Assembly (NCBI GenBank): GCA_035294325.1
Contig: DATGLE010000136.1
Coordinates: forward strand, 1 to 47,327
DNA length: 47,327 bases
Reading direction: 5' to 3'
From: DATGLE01 sp035294325
Lineage (GTDB): Bacteria; Chloroflexota; Ktedonobacteria; Ktedonobacterales; Ktedonobacteraceae
In this document: positions 14,900 to 23,336 of the stretch, in pieces
How the letters are laid out: the number at the start of each line of letters is the position of its first letter
Position numbering within the stretch: position 1 is the first letter of the stretch
Notes under the pieces: generated by a model
The model's database searches: none
What the model saw: the letters and a program-made list of their open reading frames with translations, nothing else
What the model was told of the DNA's origin: nothing
Translations under genes and position numbers: made by a program

Positions 14900-15304
14900 A
14901 TGGAGGATCAAACCTCAAGCACCGGCTCATCGGCGGAGGTTTCTGAACAAAGCGCCAGCAATGCCACGACTCGGCAAGAAGCTGTCGCGGTGCAGAGCAG
15001 CGCGGCAGCCACAGCGGCAGCCGAACACCGGCAGGCTTATGGCACGGCCAAAACCGAGAACCTGCGCGATTCCGGCGTCTGGCGCGTGCTTCTTCCCGGA
15101 TTTATTGTGCTCGCCTGCCTGGCCCTGCTGGCGATACCGCTCATCATTCTGGTCTGGCTCCTGGTCACGGCTCTGCTCCCGCAAAGCCCTACGTCTTCGC
15201 TCCTCTGGGTATGGATCGTAATGATCGTGATTATCCTGGCTATCGTGGCCGTTATCATCCGGGGACTGGTGAAGGCGTTCATGACACAGGCGATCAACTA
15301 TTAG
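14900..15304 (+). CDS. Small membrane protein with two helices (134 aa)
   Basis: Residues 1-58 are a soluble Ser/Ala/Thr/Gln-rich stretch. Two hydrophobic helices follow at about 63-88 (VLLPGFIVLACLALLAIPLI) and 98-120 (LLWVWIVMIVIILAIVAVII), giving a hairpin with a short loop and a short C-terminal tail. An AGGAG ribosome site precedes the ATG. No family is recognised. The next gene follows after 13 bases, so the two may be co-transcribed. Confidence 0.65.
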   Translation: MEDQTSSTGSSAEVSEQSASNATTRQEAVAVQSSAAATAAAEHRQAYGTAKTENLRDSGVWRVLLPGFIVLACLALLAIPLIILVWLLVTALLPQSPTSSLLWVWIVMIVIILAIVAVIIRGLVKAFMTQAINY

Positions 15305-15317
15305 CGCCGGGGTATTC

Positions 15318-16034
15318 ATGGAAATATGTAGAGTCAGACGCGACGACGCGGAGAAAGCGCGTGGCATTGTGATCGTCATCGATGTTCTCCGCGCCTTCAC
15401 CGTCGCCGGCTACGCTTTTGAGCGGGGGATGCGCGGCCTCTGGCTTGTGCGCAGCGTGGAAGATGCGCGGGCGCTGCGAACCAGGGAGCCGGAGGCACTG
15501 CTGGCCGGTGAGGTTGGCGGGCGGCTCATCCCCGGCTTCGATTTCAATAATTCGCCCTCACTTATGGCTGGCGCGAATGTGCGTGGACGGCTGCTCATTC
15601 AGCGCACGGGCGCGGGGACGCAGGGTGCGGTAAACGCTGTCAACGCCGATACTATCCTGCTCTGTGCGCTGACCAACGCCAGGGCGACAGCATGTTACGC
15701 GCGCAGCCTGCTGGCCGCGGCCAGCGCATGCATCACGCTCATGCCGACGGGCACGCAGGAAGATTTTGCCTATGGCAACGAGGATGAGATGTGCGCCGAT
15801 TATGTAGAGGCGCTGCTGCGCGAGCGCGAAGATGCCCCCGACGTACTCGCCAGGGGCATCGCCGACCTGCGCGCAACCGACCGCCTGGCGCTGTGGAAAA
15901 CCGGCTCTCCCGATTTCCCCTATGGCGATATCGCCGCCGTCCTCGACGCGGACCGCTTCAATTTCGCCATGATCGGCGAGGCCAGGGAGTGGCAGGGCAT
16001 CAGATATGTCGATGTCCACAAAGTCGATGTCTGA
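15318..16034 (+). CDS. ComB-family 2-phosphosulfolactate phosphatase-like protein (238 aa)
   Basis: Family signature at the N-terminus: VIVIDVLRAFTVAGYAF (about residues 18-34), then EVGGRLIPGFDFNNSPS, RTGAGTQGA and ALTNARATA, all typical of ComB. ComB is a Mg-dependent phosphatase first defined in coenzyme M synthesis, but bacterial homologues occur widely outside that pathway. No other coenzyme M gene lies here, so the physiological substrate is uncertain. The length is normal. The ribosome site is weak; translation may be coupled to the preceding gene. Confidence 0.85.
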   Translation: MEICRVRRDDAEKARGIVIVIDVLRAFTVAGYAFERGMRGLWLVRSVEDARALRTREPEALLAGEVGGRLIPGFDFNNSPSLMAGANVRGRLLIQRTGAGTQGAVNAVNADTILLCALTNARATACYARSLLAAASACITLMPTGTQEDFAYGNEDEMCADYVEALLREREDAPDVLARGIADLRATDRLALWKTGSPDFPYGDIAAVLDADRFNFAMIGEAREWQGIRYVDVHKVDV

Positions 16035-16043
16035 TCCTGGTTG

Positions 16044-16625
16044 TTAATTTCCTTTTCCCGTCCCAAAGATACGTGAATCGGCCTTACATGCAGGCGTGAT
16101 GGCGCCCTCTAATGAGAGCAGCCACGCTTTCGTCGGCAGCCCGCCGCCGTAGCCGGTAAGCGCGCCATCGCTGCCGATAACGCGGTGACACGGCACGATT
16201 ATCGCAATCGGATTGGCTCCGTTGGCGGCGCCAACCGCACGCGCCGCGCCTGGATGCCCGATGGCGCGTGCTATCTCCCCGTAGGTACGCGTCTCCCCGT
16301 AGGGAATGCGACATAATTCCTGCCAGACCTGGAGTTGAAACGGTGTGCCATGCATGTCCAGCGGGCATGAAAACTGGATGCGCTCTCCCGCGAAATAGCG
16401 TCTCAACTCGTCGGCGGCCCTTTGCAAAGGCTCTATCTCTTCGCCTTTGACGACGCGCCTGATTTGCAACCAGCGATGCGTCCAGAAAAGCCCGTCGTCG
16501 ATTGCCGTGCCGGGGGTGCCCGCCCAGCAGACACCGGCCTCCGTTGCCATGACAATGCAGTCCCCGCGCTGGCTAGGAATACTGGTCCAGTGAAGTATAC
16601 GGGCCTTTTGTTGGAACGCAAGCAT
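16044..16625 (-). CDS. ogt: Methylated-DNA--protein-cysteine S-methyltransferase (Ogt/MGMT)
   Basis: Suicide repair of O6-alkylguanine. The C-terminal domain holds PFQLQVWQELCRIPYGETRTYGE, the DNA-binding helix with RAVGAANGANPI, and the acceptor site IVPCHRVIG with Cys146 plus the downstream TGYGGGLPTK. The N-terminal domain is short and of Ogt type. The start at 16625 is supported by AAGGAG 8 bases upstream; the frame is open further upstream without a good start. It is convergent with the ComB-like gene, 9 bases apart. Confidence 0.94.
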   Translation of the reverse strand: MLAFQQKARILHWTSIPSQRGDCIVMATEAGVCWAGTPGTAIDDGLFWTHRWLQIRRVVKGEEIEPLQRAADELRRYFAGERIQFSCPLDMHGTPFQLQVWQELCRIPYGETRTYGEIARAIGHPGAARAVGAANGANPIAIIVPCHRVIGSDGALTGYGGGLPTKAWLLSLEGAITPACKADSRIFGTGKGN

Positions 16626-16736
16626 TATTCGTAACTCCTTCTTCGCACATCTGTTTCTTTCAAGAGTGTAACACGGGCTATTGACAGGTCGCAAAACGCC
16701 TATCCTTCTGTACCTACAAACTAGGGCAAACGAGCA

Positions 16737-16787
16737 TGTCATCCTCTCGCGCCGCAAATGTCATCCTGAGCGTAAGCGAAGGATCCG
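16737..16787. repeat. Single-arm CATCCTGAGCG-type repeat
   Basis: TGTCATCCTGAGCGTAAGCG followed by AAGGATC matches one arm of the palindrome at 7984-8050; a decayed second CATCCTC start lies just to the left. It lies between ogt and the small HTH gene. Confidence 0.6.
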
Positions 16788-16865
16788 CTGCGCGTCAGCA
16801 GCAGCGTCCCTACATTAATCTTCGTTGCAAGGAAACAAAAAATCTTGAGATAACTTCGATTAGAC

Positions 16866-16894
16866 TTGACAAACTACACTATTCAGCACATAAT
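16866..16894 (+). promoter_or_regulatory. Promoter of the small HTH gene
   Basis: -35 TTGACA (16866-16871), 17-base spacer, -10 CATAAT (16889-16894), 80 bases upstream of the HTH gene start. Confidence 0.65.
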
Positions 16895-16976
16895 AGTACA
16901 AAGCCCTGCACAAAGGGGGAGAATGGAGCATATCAGCGCATACTTTTCCTGGCAGGGATATCGGAGAGTGTTAGGT

Positions 16977-17189
16977 ATGTCAAAAGTTAGAGAGTATCGT
17001 CTGAAAGCGAGGTTATCACAAAGCCAACTGGCAACGAAAGCAAAGGTTGACGATAGGACGGTACGGCGGGCCGAGGAAGACCAGCCAATCCAGGATGTGA
17101 AAGCCGCAGCTATCGCCGATGCGCTGTCAGAAGCGCTACAAATGACGCTTACCATTGACGATTTAGAGATTGTCATTTATTCGCCGTAA
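16977..17189 (+). CDS. Small XRE-type helix-turn-helix protein (70 aa)
   Basis: The Cro/CI-type HTH fills most of the protein: REYRLKARLSQSQLATKAKV then DDRTVRRAEEDQPIQDVKA, with the usual Q-x-x-L-A...V-x-x-x-T-V-x-R-x-E pattern. It is short, with no effector domain. The ATG at 16977 follows GGAGAG. An in-frame ATG at 16923 directly behind GGGGGAG would add 18 residues. Target unknown. Confidence 0.75.
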   Translation: MSKVREYRLKARLSQSQLATKAKVDDRTVRRAEEDQPIQDVKAAAIADALSEALQMTLTIDDLEIVIYSP

Positions 17190-17466
17190 ATTTTCCGTCT
17201 TTTACACGAAAGGGGGTATAAACACAAAACGCCTAGACTCTCCGATCTAAGCGTCTTATGTAGCCTGAACTACCTGCTATGCACTGCATGCCCTGAGAAA
17301 GCTGACGCAGTGTAAACAGAGCGACCAACCGATTTTACTGTCTAATACAGCGGCAACGAAGGCACGCTGTTGAGTGTCTTTTGTTGCCGTGATTGGCTAG
17401 GCTTAGTGGTAGTATGCCACGTTTAGCCCTCGCTTGTCAATTGCAATGACAGAAAGGCAACATTTC
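17190..17466. other. Gap with two hairpins, no gene
   Basis: Contains ACGCCTAGA...TCTAAGCGT (about 17230-17256), possibly a terminator for the small HTH gene, and CGGCAAC...GTTGCCG at about 17352-17391. No ORF with coding character. Confidence 0.4.
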
Positions 17467-18051
17467 ATGAGCGTACAAGGTCCTGTACCATCGACTATTC
17501 CTCGACGGGCTTCACGCGTGAGTGCTGCCGCCGATGTAACTACCGCACATCAGCGCTATGCTCCCGATGCGGAGCCGCCCTATGGGTATGACACCGATGA
17601 GTCTGTATCCTCTGCGCAATCTCCTCATCGCTGGCGCGGCCCAGTTCTGGCAGGCATGCTCATCATGCTTGCGCTCTACTGGATCGGGACAGCGATCATT
17701 CTACCCTGGATCACGGCCCAGATCGATCACTGGAATACCGGCAGCGCCCGCCTCGCACACTATCGCCTCGACGTGGGTCATCACGGCGCGAGCGACTTTT
17801 CCACCGCCTACTTGCATGGGGAAGCGGTGGTGATCGAGTTCCCCGGCGGCGATGCCATGCAAGCCCGAACCTATGTGATCCCTGTCACCGACACGAATGA
17901 TCCGACCCCGCGCATTGTGACGCTGGTGGTCAAGGATCTGCGTCCTAACGATCAGCCCGGCAAGCCGGATCTCTTAGTCGAAATCGAAGGCATCGCCGGA
18001 GCCTGTCCCCTTTACAATACCGGTACTGCCTTTCAAGCGCAAAGCAACTAG
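17467..18051 (+). CDS. Single-pass membrane protein of unknown function (194 aa)
   Basis: An N-terminal disordered region of about 65 residues is followed by one hydrophobic helix (VLAGMLIMLALYWIGTAIIL) and an outside domain of about 105 residues containing ARLAHYRLDVGHHGASDFST and VIEFPGGDAMQARTYVIPV. I do not recognise the family. The start at 17467 is chosen from AGAAAGG 9 bases upstream; ATG 17446 and TTG 17434 are alternatives. The next gene follows after 13 bases with a good ribosome site, so they form a pair. Confidence 0.65.
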   Translation: MSVQGPVPSTIPRRASRVSAAADVTTAHQRYAPDAEPPYGYDTDESVSSAQSPHRWRGPVLAGMLIMLALYWIGTAIILPWITAQIDHWNTGSARLAHYRLDVGHHGASDFSTAYLHGEAVVIEFPGGDAMQARTYVIPVTDTNDPTPRIVTLVVKDLRPNDQPGKPDLLVEIEGIAGACPLYNTGTAFQAQSN

Positions 18052-18064
18052 ATAGGAAGGAGCA

Positions 18065-18436
18065 ATGACCATGACGAATAAAACCCTCTCGCAACAGGTC
18101 CAATGGGGCAAGCTGACGCTCCTGCTGGATCACGAGGAGTTTCGCAAGGGCTATAGCTGGGGCCGGCGCTACTACTTTGAGGATATCAATCACGAGTATC
18201 CTGAACGCGCGCGCACAATGACCGCTCTTGAGGCGGCGCAAGTGATCGTCGTTGGGACTGACTCTGACCAGCCTCACTTTGATGCCGAAGAGCTTGCCCA
18301 TCCGATAGAGACGGTGGGCGTCTTTCTCGGCTACATGAGCGGGGCGCTCATTCCCGAAACCGCCGAGGAGCGGCAGGCGCGTCTCAAGGAAGAGGCAGCG
18401 ATGCTGGCACGTGCCGAGGTGATCCCGATTTCGTAA
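18065..18436 (+). CDS. Hypothetical protein, paired with upstream membrane protein (123 aa)
   Basis: A soluble, acidic protein with no recognised domain. It has LLLDHEEFRKGYSWGRRYYFED in the N-terminal half, a central VFLGYMSGALIP, and a charged helix (ETAEERQARLKEEAAMLARAE) at the end. Ribosome site GGAAGGAG is close before the ATG. It is probably co-transcribed with the gene at 17467 and closed by the hairpin at 18447-18483. Confidence 0.6.
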   Translation: MTMTNKTLSQQVQWGKLTLLLDHEEFRKGYSWGRRYYFEDINHEYPERARTMTALEAAQVIVVGTDSDQPHFDAEELAHPIETVGVFLGYMSGALIPETAEERQARLKEEAAMLARAEVIPIS

Positions 18437-18446
18437 CGGGGTTTAT

Positions 18447-18483
18447 AGGCGACGCAAGAACAAAGCTGTTTCTTGCGTCGCCT
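18447..18483 (+). terminator. Strong 14-bp hairpin between the unknown gene pair and tnpB
   Basis: AGGCGACGCAAGAA / TTCTTGCGTCGCCT, perfect 14-bp arms around 9 bases. There is no T-run, so it may be a terminator of the upstream pair or a subterminal hairpin of the TnpB element's left end. Confidence 0.5.
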
Positions 18484-18503
18484 GAGAGCACATGGAGCAA
18501 CCC

Positions 18504-19748
18504 ATGAACACGGTCAGAATCTATCGACTCACTCATCTCACGCCCACGCGTTTTCGTCGCTTGAAAGAGGCTCAGATGGAAGCCGCGCAGGTGTGGAATA
18601 CGTGTTGTGAGCTTCATCGCGCAGCACGTAAAGCGCATATGAGATGGCCGGACGAACGTGAATTACGACAGGCAACTAAGAGACAATTTGCGCTGCACAG
18701 TCAATCGGTGCAGATGATTGTGCATGCCTTTCTTGCCAACGTCGAGACCACGCGCCAGCTTCGGCAGAAGTACCAGCAGATGAAAATGAAATATCCCTGG
18801 CGCACCAAACGCTTTTATCCGGTGTTGTGGCCTGCGCAGGCGGTGTGTCGGGAACGTGGGCGCGTGGTCTTGCCAATGGGACGGGGACGGCCATCGCTGA
18901 TTCTCCCGCTTGATTTGCCAGAAGAGAGCGGAGCCTGTACCCTCGTCTGGCATAACGGCTTTGAACTGCATGTGTGTATCAAGGTGCCACAGGCCGAGGA
19001 GGCTCCCGGGGAAAACCGTGCGACCGTGGATCTTGGTGAAATCCACCTGGCTGCCGTGACGACCAATACCGGGCACGCGCTCGTGGTTTCAGGGCGTGGC
19101 ATTCGTAGCCTCAAACGGCAGCGCAACATCCGGCATGGCAAGCTCACACGAAAGCAGGCACGCTGTAAGAAATACTCGCGCCGCTGGCGGAAATTGCAAC
19201 GGGCCAGGAACCGGATGCGTGGTCGCCTGGAGCGGCGTATCCGTGATCTGCGGCATAAGGCGACGCGCAAGGTGATCGACTTTTGCAAAGCGCAAGAGGT
19301 GGGCACGCTCTTTATCGGTAATCCGCATGGGGTACGCCAGCAGAATACCGGCAGGCATCATAATCAGCGCATGGCGCAGTGGGAGTACGGCAAAGATATC
19401 GACTATCTCACCCATAAAGCGAAACAGGCTCACATCAAGAGCTTCACTGGCAGCGAGCGAGGGACCAGCAGCCAGTGTCCGGTATGTGGGCATTGCCACA
19501 AGCCCAGAGGAAGACAATGGAACTGCAAACGCTGCGGTTTCTGTGGGCATCGGGATCTGGTTGGCTCGGTCAATATGCACCCGCTTGCCTATGGAGAAAA
19601 GGTCACATTCCCTCGCATAGTCACGTATCTACGCCCTGGCTCGATCAGGCGTTGTAGTAGGGCAGGCACGCCCCCATGTTGTCTGAGTGAATCAGCGGCT
19701 CAACCACGTAGCACCGCTACGGTCTCTTTGGAGACAGGCCACCCGTAG
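18504..19748 (+). CDS. tnpB: TnpB/OrfB-family RNA-guided nuclease-like protein (IS200/IS605-type)
   Basis: The N-terminal helical and wedge part is followed by the RuvC-like nuclease and a zinc finger. RuvC-I Asp176 is in VDLGEIHLAAV, the zinc finger has CPVC (325/328) and CKRC (341/344), and the last Asp351 is in CGHRDLVGSVNM. At the RuvC-II position, where most family members have hydrophobic-E-D-L, this protein reads TLFIGNPHGV, so the acidic residue seems to be Asn273. A variant subfamily may use this form. The start is set by GGAG 7 bases upstream; ATG 18492 is an alternative. No TnpA lies here. The C-terminal 60 residues after the zinc finger overlap sequence that may also encode the guide RNA. 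Confidence 0.88.
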   Translation: MNTVRIYRLTHLTPTRFRRLKEAQMEAAQVWNTCCELHRAARKAHMRWPDERELRQATKRQFALHSQSVQMIVHAFLANVETTRQLRQKYQQMKMKYPWRTKRFYPVLWPAQAVCRERGRVVLPMGRGRPSLILPLDLPEESGACTLVWHNGFELHVCIKVPQAEEAPGENRATVDLGEIHLAAVTTNTGHALVVSGRGIRSLKRQRNIRHGKLTRKQARCKKYSRRWRKLQRARNRMRGRLERRIRDLRHKATRKVIDFCKAQEVGTLFIGNPHGVRQQNTGRHHNQRMAQWEYGKDIDYLTHKAKQAHIKSFTGSERGTSSQCPVCGHCHKPRGRQWNCKRCGFCGHRDLVGSVNMHPLAYGEKVTFPRIVTYLRPGSIRRCSRAGTPPCCLSESAAQPRSTATVSLETGHP

Positions 19749-19793
19749 GATGTTGCTCAGGAACCTGTCAGCCTCAAGGCTGGCGGGAGTGTC
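19700..19793 (+). ncRNA. Candidate omega-RNA (reRNA) scaffold at the tnpB 3' end
   Basis: Overlapping and following the tnpB end there are successive small hairpins: GTAG-CACCG-CTAC (19708-19720), GTCTC-TTTG-GAGAC (19722-19735) and CAGCC-TCAA-GGCTG (19769-19782), then GGGAGTGTCA. This is the place and style of omega-RNA scaffolds of TnpB elements. The guide would start around 19794, inside the 3' end of the permease gene on the other strand. Exact ends are not determinable by eye. Confidence 0.5.
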
Positions 19794-22700
19794 AATCTTC
19801 GTTGAGACGTAACACCTGGCTGGTCGACGGCTGTGCGATGACGCGGACCATCATCATAAGCGCCAGGATGTAGACCGCGATCAGCGCAATCAATGCCAGG
19901 GGCAGCGATGGGGGCAAGACGACCTGCGCGGGAAACGCCGATTGCAGGGCGTAGAACTGATTCGTGCTCAGGTTGGTGGTGAGGTGCGTGAAGGTGAGGG
20001 CCGGTATGACCGTGACCGAAAGCAGGGCGCCGAAAGCAACGCCCAGCAGCAGGCCGGTGGCGTAGATGATCCCCTGCTCCCAGATCAGCACGCTGGCAAC
20101 CTGTTGCGGCGTTGTGCCAATGGCACGCAGGATGGCGAAATTGGTCAGGCGCGTGCGTGCGCTCAGCCAGGAGGCCAGCAGGTCGCCGAGCAGTGCCAGC
20201 AGCAGCGCCGTAACTGTGCCAATGCCCAGTACGCCTCCCAGCACGAGATAGAGCGGATCGTTGTTCAGTTCGCCGAGCAGGACGCGCCGGTCAGAGAGAT
20301 TAGTGACCAGCAGCGCGGGTTTCGTGAGTGCTGTGCGCACGCTGGTCAGCGAGGCTGCGTCGCTGCGCGTGTGCAGCCAGATATGGTTGATCGGCGGCGT
20401 ATCCAGGGGGCCGAAGACCGCTTTGCTCCTCTTGAATGCCGTGGCGTAGATGGTGGCGTAGGTCTGGTAGTCGACCAGGACGCCGCCAACCGTCGCAAAG
20501 CTCTGGCTGCCCTGGGGAACCGTGCGGTTATTGATCGTCGGGATGTGCTGCACCACGCCGATAACGTAGCAATTCATTTCGCGAATGGATTGCTCGTCCA
20601 CGCGCACGGTGAAGAACGAGCCGGCATGGAGGCGCAGCGTCTGCAATGTGATCGTATCGATAATGGCAGGAACGATGCCGTTCTGAACGTCTTTCTGCTG
20701 TGCTATCTTGATGGCGCCTGGACGCAGGGCGGCCAGCTTCGCCAGCAGCGCCCGCCCGGTCTGGTAATCCTGCGGGGAGGACCAGATCGTAGTCTGGGCG
20801 AAGGTAGCAGCATCGACGGCGCGGATCTGCATCTGGAGGTTGGCTGTTCCGCCCTCACCCTGTCCGACGTAGCCGGCGCTGGCCGAGAGCACGCCGGGGA
20901 TTGCCAGGTAGCGCTCGCTGATCCTGGCGGGGAGAACCAGGGAGCCGGTTCCGGTATTGTTCAGATCGCCGCCGAAGTCAGCCCCGACCAGGTAGGTTGC
21001 AATCTGCTGGATGTGCTGTGCCTGGCTGGCAGTGTAGACCAGGGTGAACAGAATGAAGGCTGTTGAGAGCGCGAGCAGCATGGTCATGCGGATAGACTGG
21101 CGCGGCGAGCGTGCCACCTGCGCCAGCGCCAGCATAGAGACCGCGCCACGCCCGCGCGAGGCGAAGTGCGCGCCCAGGCGCAGGATCAACGGGAAAATAC
21201 GCAGGAAGAGCAGCATGCAGCCGATGATGAGGAAAAAGGGGGCGATGATCGATAATGGTGTGACGATGAGGACCTGTGCATCGCCTTGCAGCACCGGGCC
21301 GAGCCTGGTCAGGTAGAGCGAGATGCCGTAGCCAACGAGGGCGACCACTCCGGCTATCACATCGAGTTGCATACGCTGCCAGAGGGGGCGCCGGTTCGTG
21401 CGTGTAGCTTCGCGGCGCATAGCGAGTACGTCCGAACGAGAGGCGAAGAAGAGCGAGACGCTCATCGTCAGCAGCGCGACCAGCACGACGGCGCCGGCAT
21501 ACCAGGCCACCCCTTCGATGCTCCGCAGCGGATTGGTCGTGATGATGTTCAGCGCGTCCCGCTCGCCGGCGGGCAGCATACGCTGTGCCAGCGCTATGAC
21601 GACAATAACGGCCAGGGGCAGGCCGATCACAATGGAGGTGATGCCAATCCCCAGGCTCTGGGTGAGCAGTGCGCCGAAGATCTGCCCGCTGCTGGCCCCG
21701 CGACTGCGCAGCAGAGCAATCGTTGCCGCCTGGCGATCAACCAGCAGGTTCGTCATCAGACTCACGAAAAAGAGCGAGAGCGCGATAATCAGGATCGTCA
21801 GAACCGTGATGGGAATGAGGGCAACGTCGGCGCGGCTGCGAAACTCCTCCAGGTTGCTATCGCTATCGGGCGCGCTGAGCAGCGGGCTGCTGAAGCTAAC
21901 CTTGTTGAAATAGGGGAAATCAGGCGGAGAAGAAAAATCATTGCTGTCCCCGGTCAGGTCGCCATAGCTGGTGTTGAACGTGGTTTGCAGCGCCGCGATC
22001 TGGTTAATGAGCGTGTCCAGGTTGTCCATATTGGTGTGCGGCACGTCGAGGCGATAATACCAGCGCGTCAGGTAGCCGAATCCGGTAGTGTAGGTCGCAT
22101 CACTGTGATGAAGCGCGCTGGCGTGATCAGAGATGGCGAGCAGAGCATCGTATGGCGCGAGCATCACGAAAGTGTATGACGTAATCTTATTCTGAATGAG
22201 CGTGGTTGGCCTGAAGTCCTGCCCATGCCAGTAAGCGGCGTTTTTCGGTTCCACGTTAAATATGCCGACTACATGCGCCGTGAGCGTCATTGTAGAGGGA
22301 ATGGCTCCGGTATTGTTATTGACATCCTGCAATTTAGGAAAGAAGCTCAACGCCAGCTTGAAGGTTGATCCCAGCTTTACGTGCATCAGCTTCGCCGTCT
22401 GCGGCGTGAGCATGATTTCGATGTCCGTTGCCGGTTGCTCCGTTATGTGCGCTATGCGGCCCTGAATGGGGCCAAGATAAGGCGCGGCCTGCTGCATCTG
22501 CGCTCCGTAAATAATCAGTGAGGTTGGCGACCTCGGCTGCGGGTAGAGCGAGAGGTCCAGGCTTTCGAGCAGGAATTGCGACGGATAAACCTGTTTGCCA
22601 AGACCTTGTTGAAGGAGAGCATTGAACTGGCTGCGCGCATTCTGAAAGATAGGTGTGGAGAGGCCGAGCGTTTCGCTATCGACTTCAAACTGGGCGCTGT

Positions 22701-22917
22701 CGGGGGACTCGCGCAGCGTGTTACGCAGTCCGGCCGTCATGGTGACGTTTGAGAAGAGCGGGATCGCGCAGACGATCATAACGGCGGCGATCATGCCGAT
22801 AGTGATGATACAGAGCAGGAACCATGTCTGGCGCAGGCGCCAGAGGGCCAGCGTCATGACGGACAACATTGAGAAGCGGCTCCGGTGGTTCGGGTGCGGA
22901 TTTTTTGCTGCGGACAT
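19792..22917 (-). CDS. FtsX/MacB-type ABC transporter permease (1041 aa)
   Basis: A large permease with an N-terminal transmembrane helix (about residues 28-54), a long outside domain to about 365, then FtsX-type membrane blocks at about 370-500 (ALIPITVLTILIIALSLFF... LRSRGASSGQIFGALL) and at the C-terminus 910-1030 (NFAILRAIGTTPQQVASVLIWEQG), with further helices around 520-640 and a second outside domain between. The double-FtsX layout suits lipoprotein or lipid handling permeases. No ATPase gene is adjacent, so its partner must be elsewhere. The stop codon coincides with the right end of the TnpB element. Confidence 0.85.
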   Translation of the reverse strand: MSAAKNPHPNHRSRFSMLSVMTLALWRLRQTWFLLCIITIGMIAAVMIVCAIPLFSNVTMTAGLRNTLRESPDSAQFEVDSETLGLSTPIFQNARSQFNALLQQGLGKQVYPSQFLLESLDLSLYPQPRSPTSLIIYGAQMQQAAPYLGPIQGRIAHITEQPATDIEIMLTPQTAKLMHVKLGSTFKLALSFFPKLQDVNNNTGAIPSTMTLTAHVVGIFNVEPKNAAYWHGQDFRPTTLIQNKITSYTFVMLAPYDALLAISDHASALHHSDATYTTGFGYLTRWYYRLDVPHTNMDNLDTLINQIAALQTTFNTSYGDLTGDSNDFSSPPDFPYFNKVSFSSPLLSAPDSDSNLEEFRSRADVALIPITVLTILIIALSLFFVSLMTNLLVDRQAATIALLRSRGASSGQIFGALLTQSLGIGITSIVIGLPLAVIVVIALAQRMLPAGERDALNIITTNPLRSIEGVAWYAGAVVLVALLTMSVSLFFASRSDVLAMRREATRTNRRPLWQRMQLDVIAGVVALVGYGISLYLTRLGPVLQGDAQVLIVTPLSIIAPFFLIIGCMLLFLRIFPLILRLGAHFASRGRGAVSMLALAQVARSPRQSIRMTMLLALSTAFILFTLVYTASQAQHIQQIATYLVGADFGGDLNNTGTGSLVLPARISERYLAIPGVLSASAGYVGQGEGGTANLQMQIRAVDAATFAQTTIWSSPQDYQTGRALLAKLAALRPGAIKIAQQKDVQNGIVPAIIDTITLQTLRLHAGSFFTVRVDEQSIREMNCYVIGVVQHIPTINNRTVPQGSQSFATVGGVLVDYQTYATIYATAFKRSKAVFGPLDTPPINHIWLHTRSDAASLTSVRTALTKPALLVTNLSDRRVLLGELNNDPLYLVLGGVLGIGTVTALLLALLGDLLASWLSARTRLTNFAILRAIGTTPQQVASVLIWEQGIIYATGLLLGVAFGALLSVTVIPALTFTHLTTNLSTNQFYALQSAFPAQVVLPPSLPLALIALIAVYILALMMMVRVIAQPSTSQVLRLNED

Positions 22918-23336
22918 ACGATGCTGAACTCCTCTTTTCTAGGGGTACTCCTCTCTCTTCCCTTTGCTCAGTATAATCTGAACGCGCGCGGCTGGCAACC
23001 CGAAGATGATATCGTTTTCTGTCCCTGCTGACACTTTAAAGAAACTTTACCGAATCCATACAAATCTATTCATTTGTGTCTCATATACGCCTGCTATAGT
23101 TGCAAAAGGCGTCTGCTTCCCGGCGGCCTTGCACGCACTCACTGGTGAGTGGTTCGCGCGTCTCCGCCGCGCCTGGGATGGGGTTTGTGACGCGGGACAT
23201 GCGCTTCGCGCATGTCTCGCGTCACAAACCCCGTAAAGCGAGCGCCGCAGGCGCGAACTAGCGCTGGTGTCAGCAATCAGATCCACTTTAAGTGGATTTG
23301 ATGCACAGATCCCTGGATTGTTGAGGTATTGCAAAC
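22918..23336. other. 419-bp gap upstream of two divergent genes, holding compound palindrome copy 4
   Basis: Contains the permease leader (22918-23040, no clear promoter seen), the repeat at 23150-23290, and the leader of the phosphoesterase gene. No gene found. Confidence 0.4.
23150..23290. repeat. Compound palindrome copy 4
   Basis: Core arms of 25 bp at 23180-23204 and 23208-23232 with one mismatch and a TTC loop. The right outer arm is GCGAGCGCCGCAGGCGCGAA and the right end is GGTGTCAGCAATCAGATC, matching the family terminus. Confidence 0.8.
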
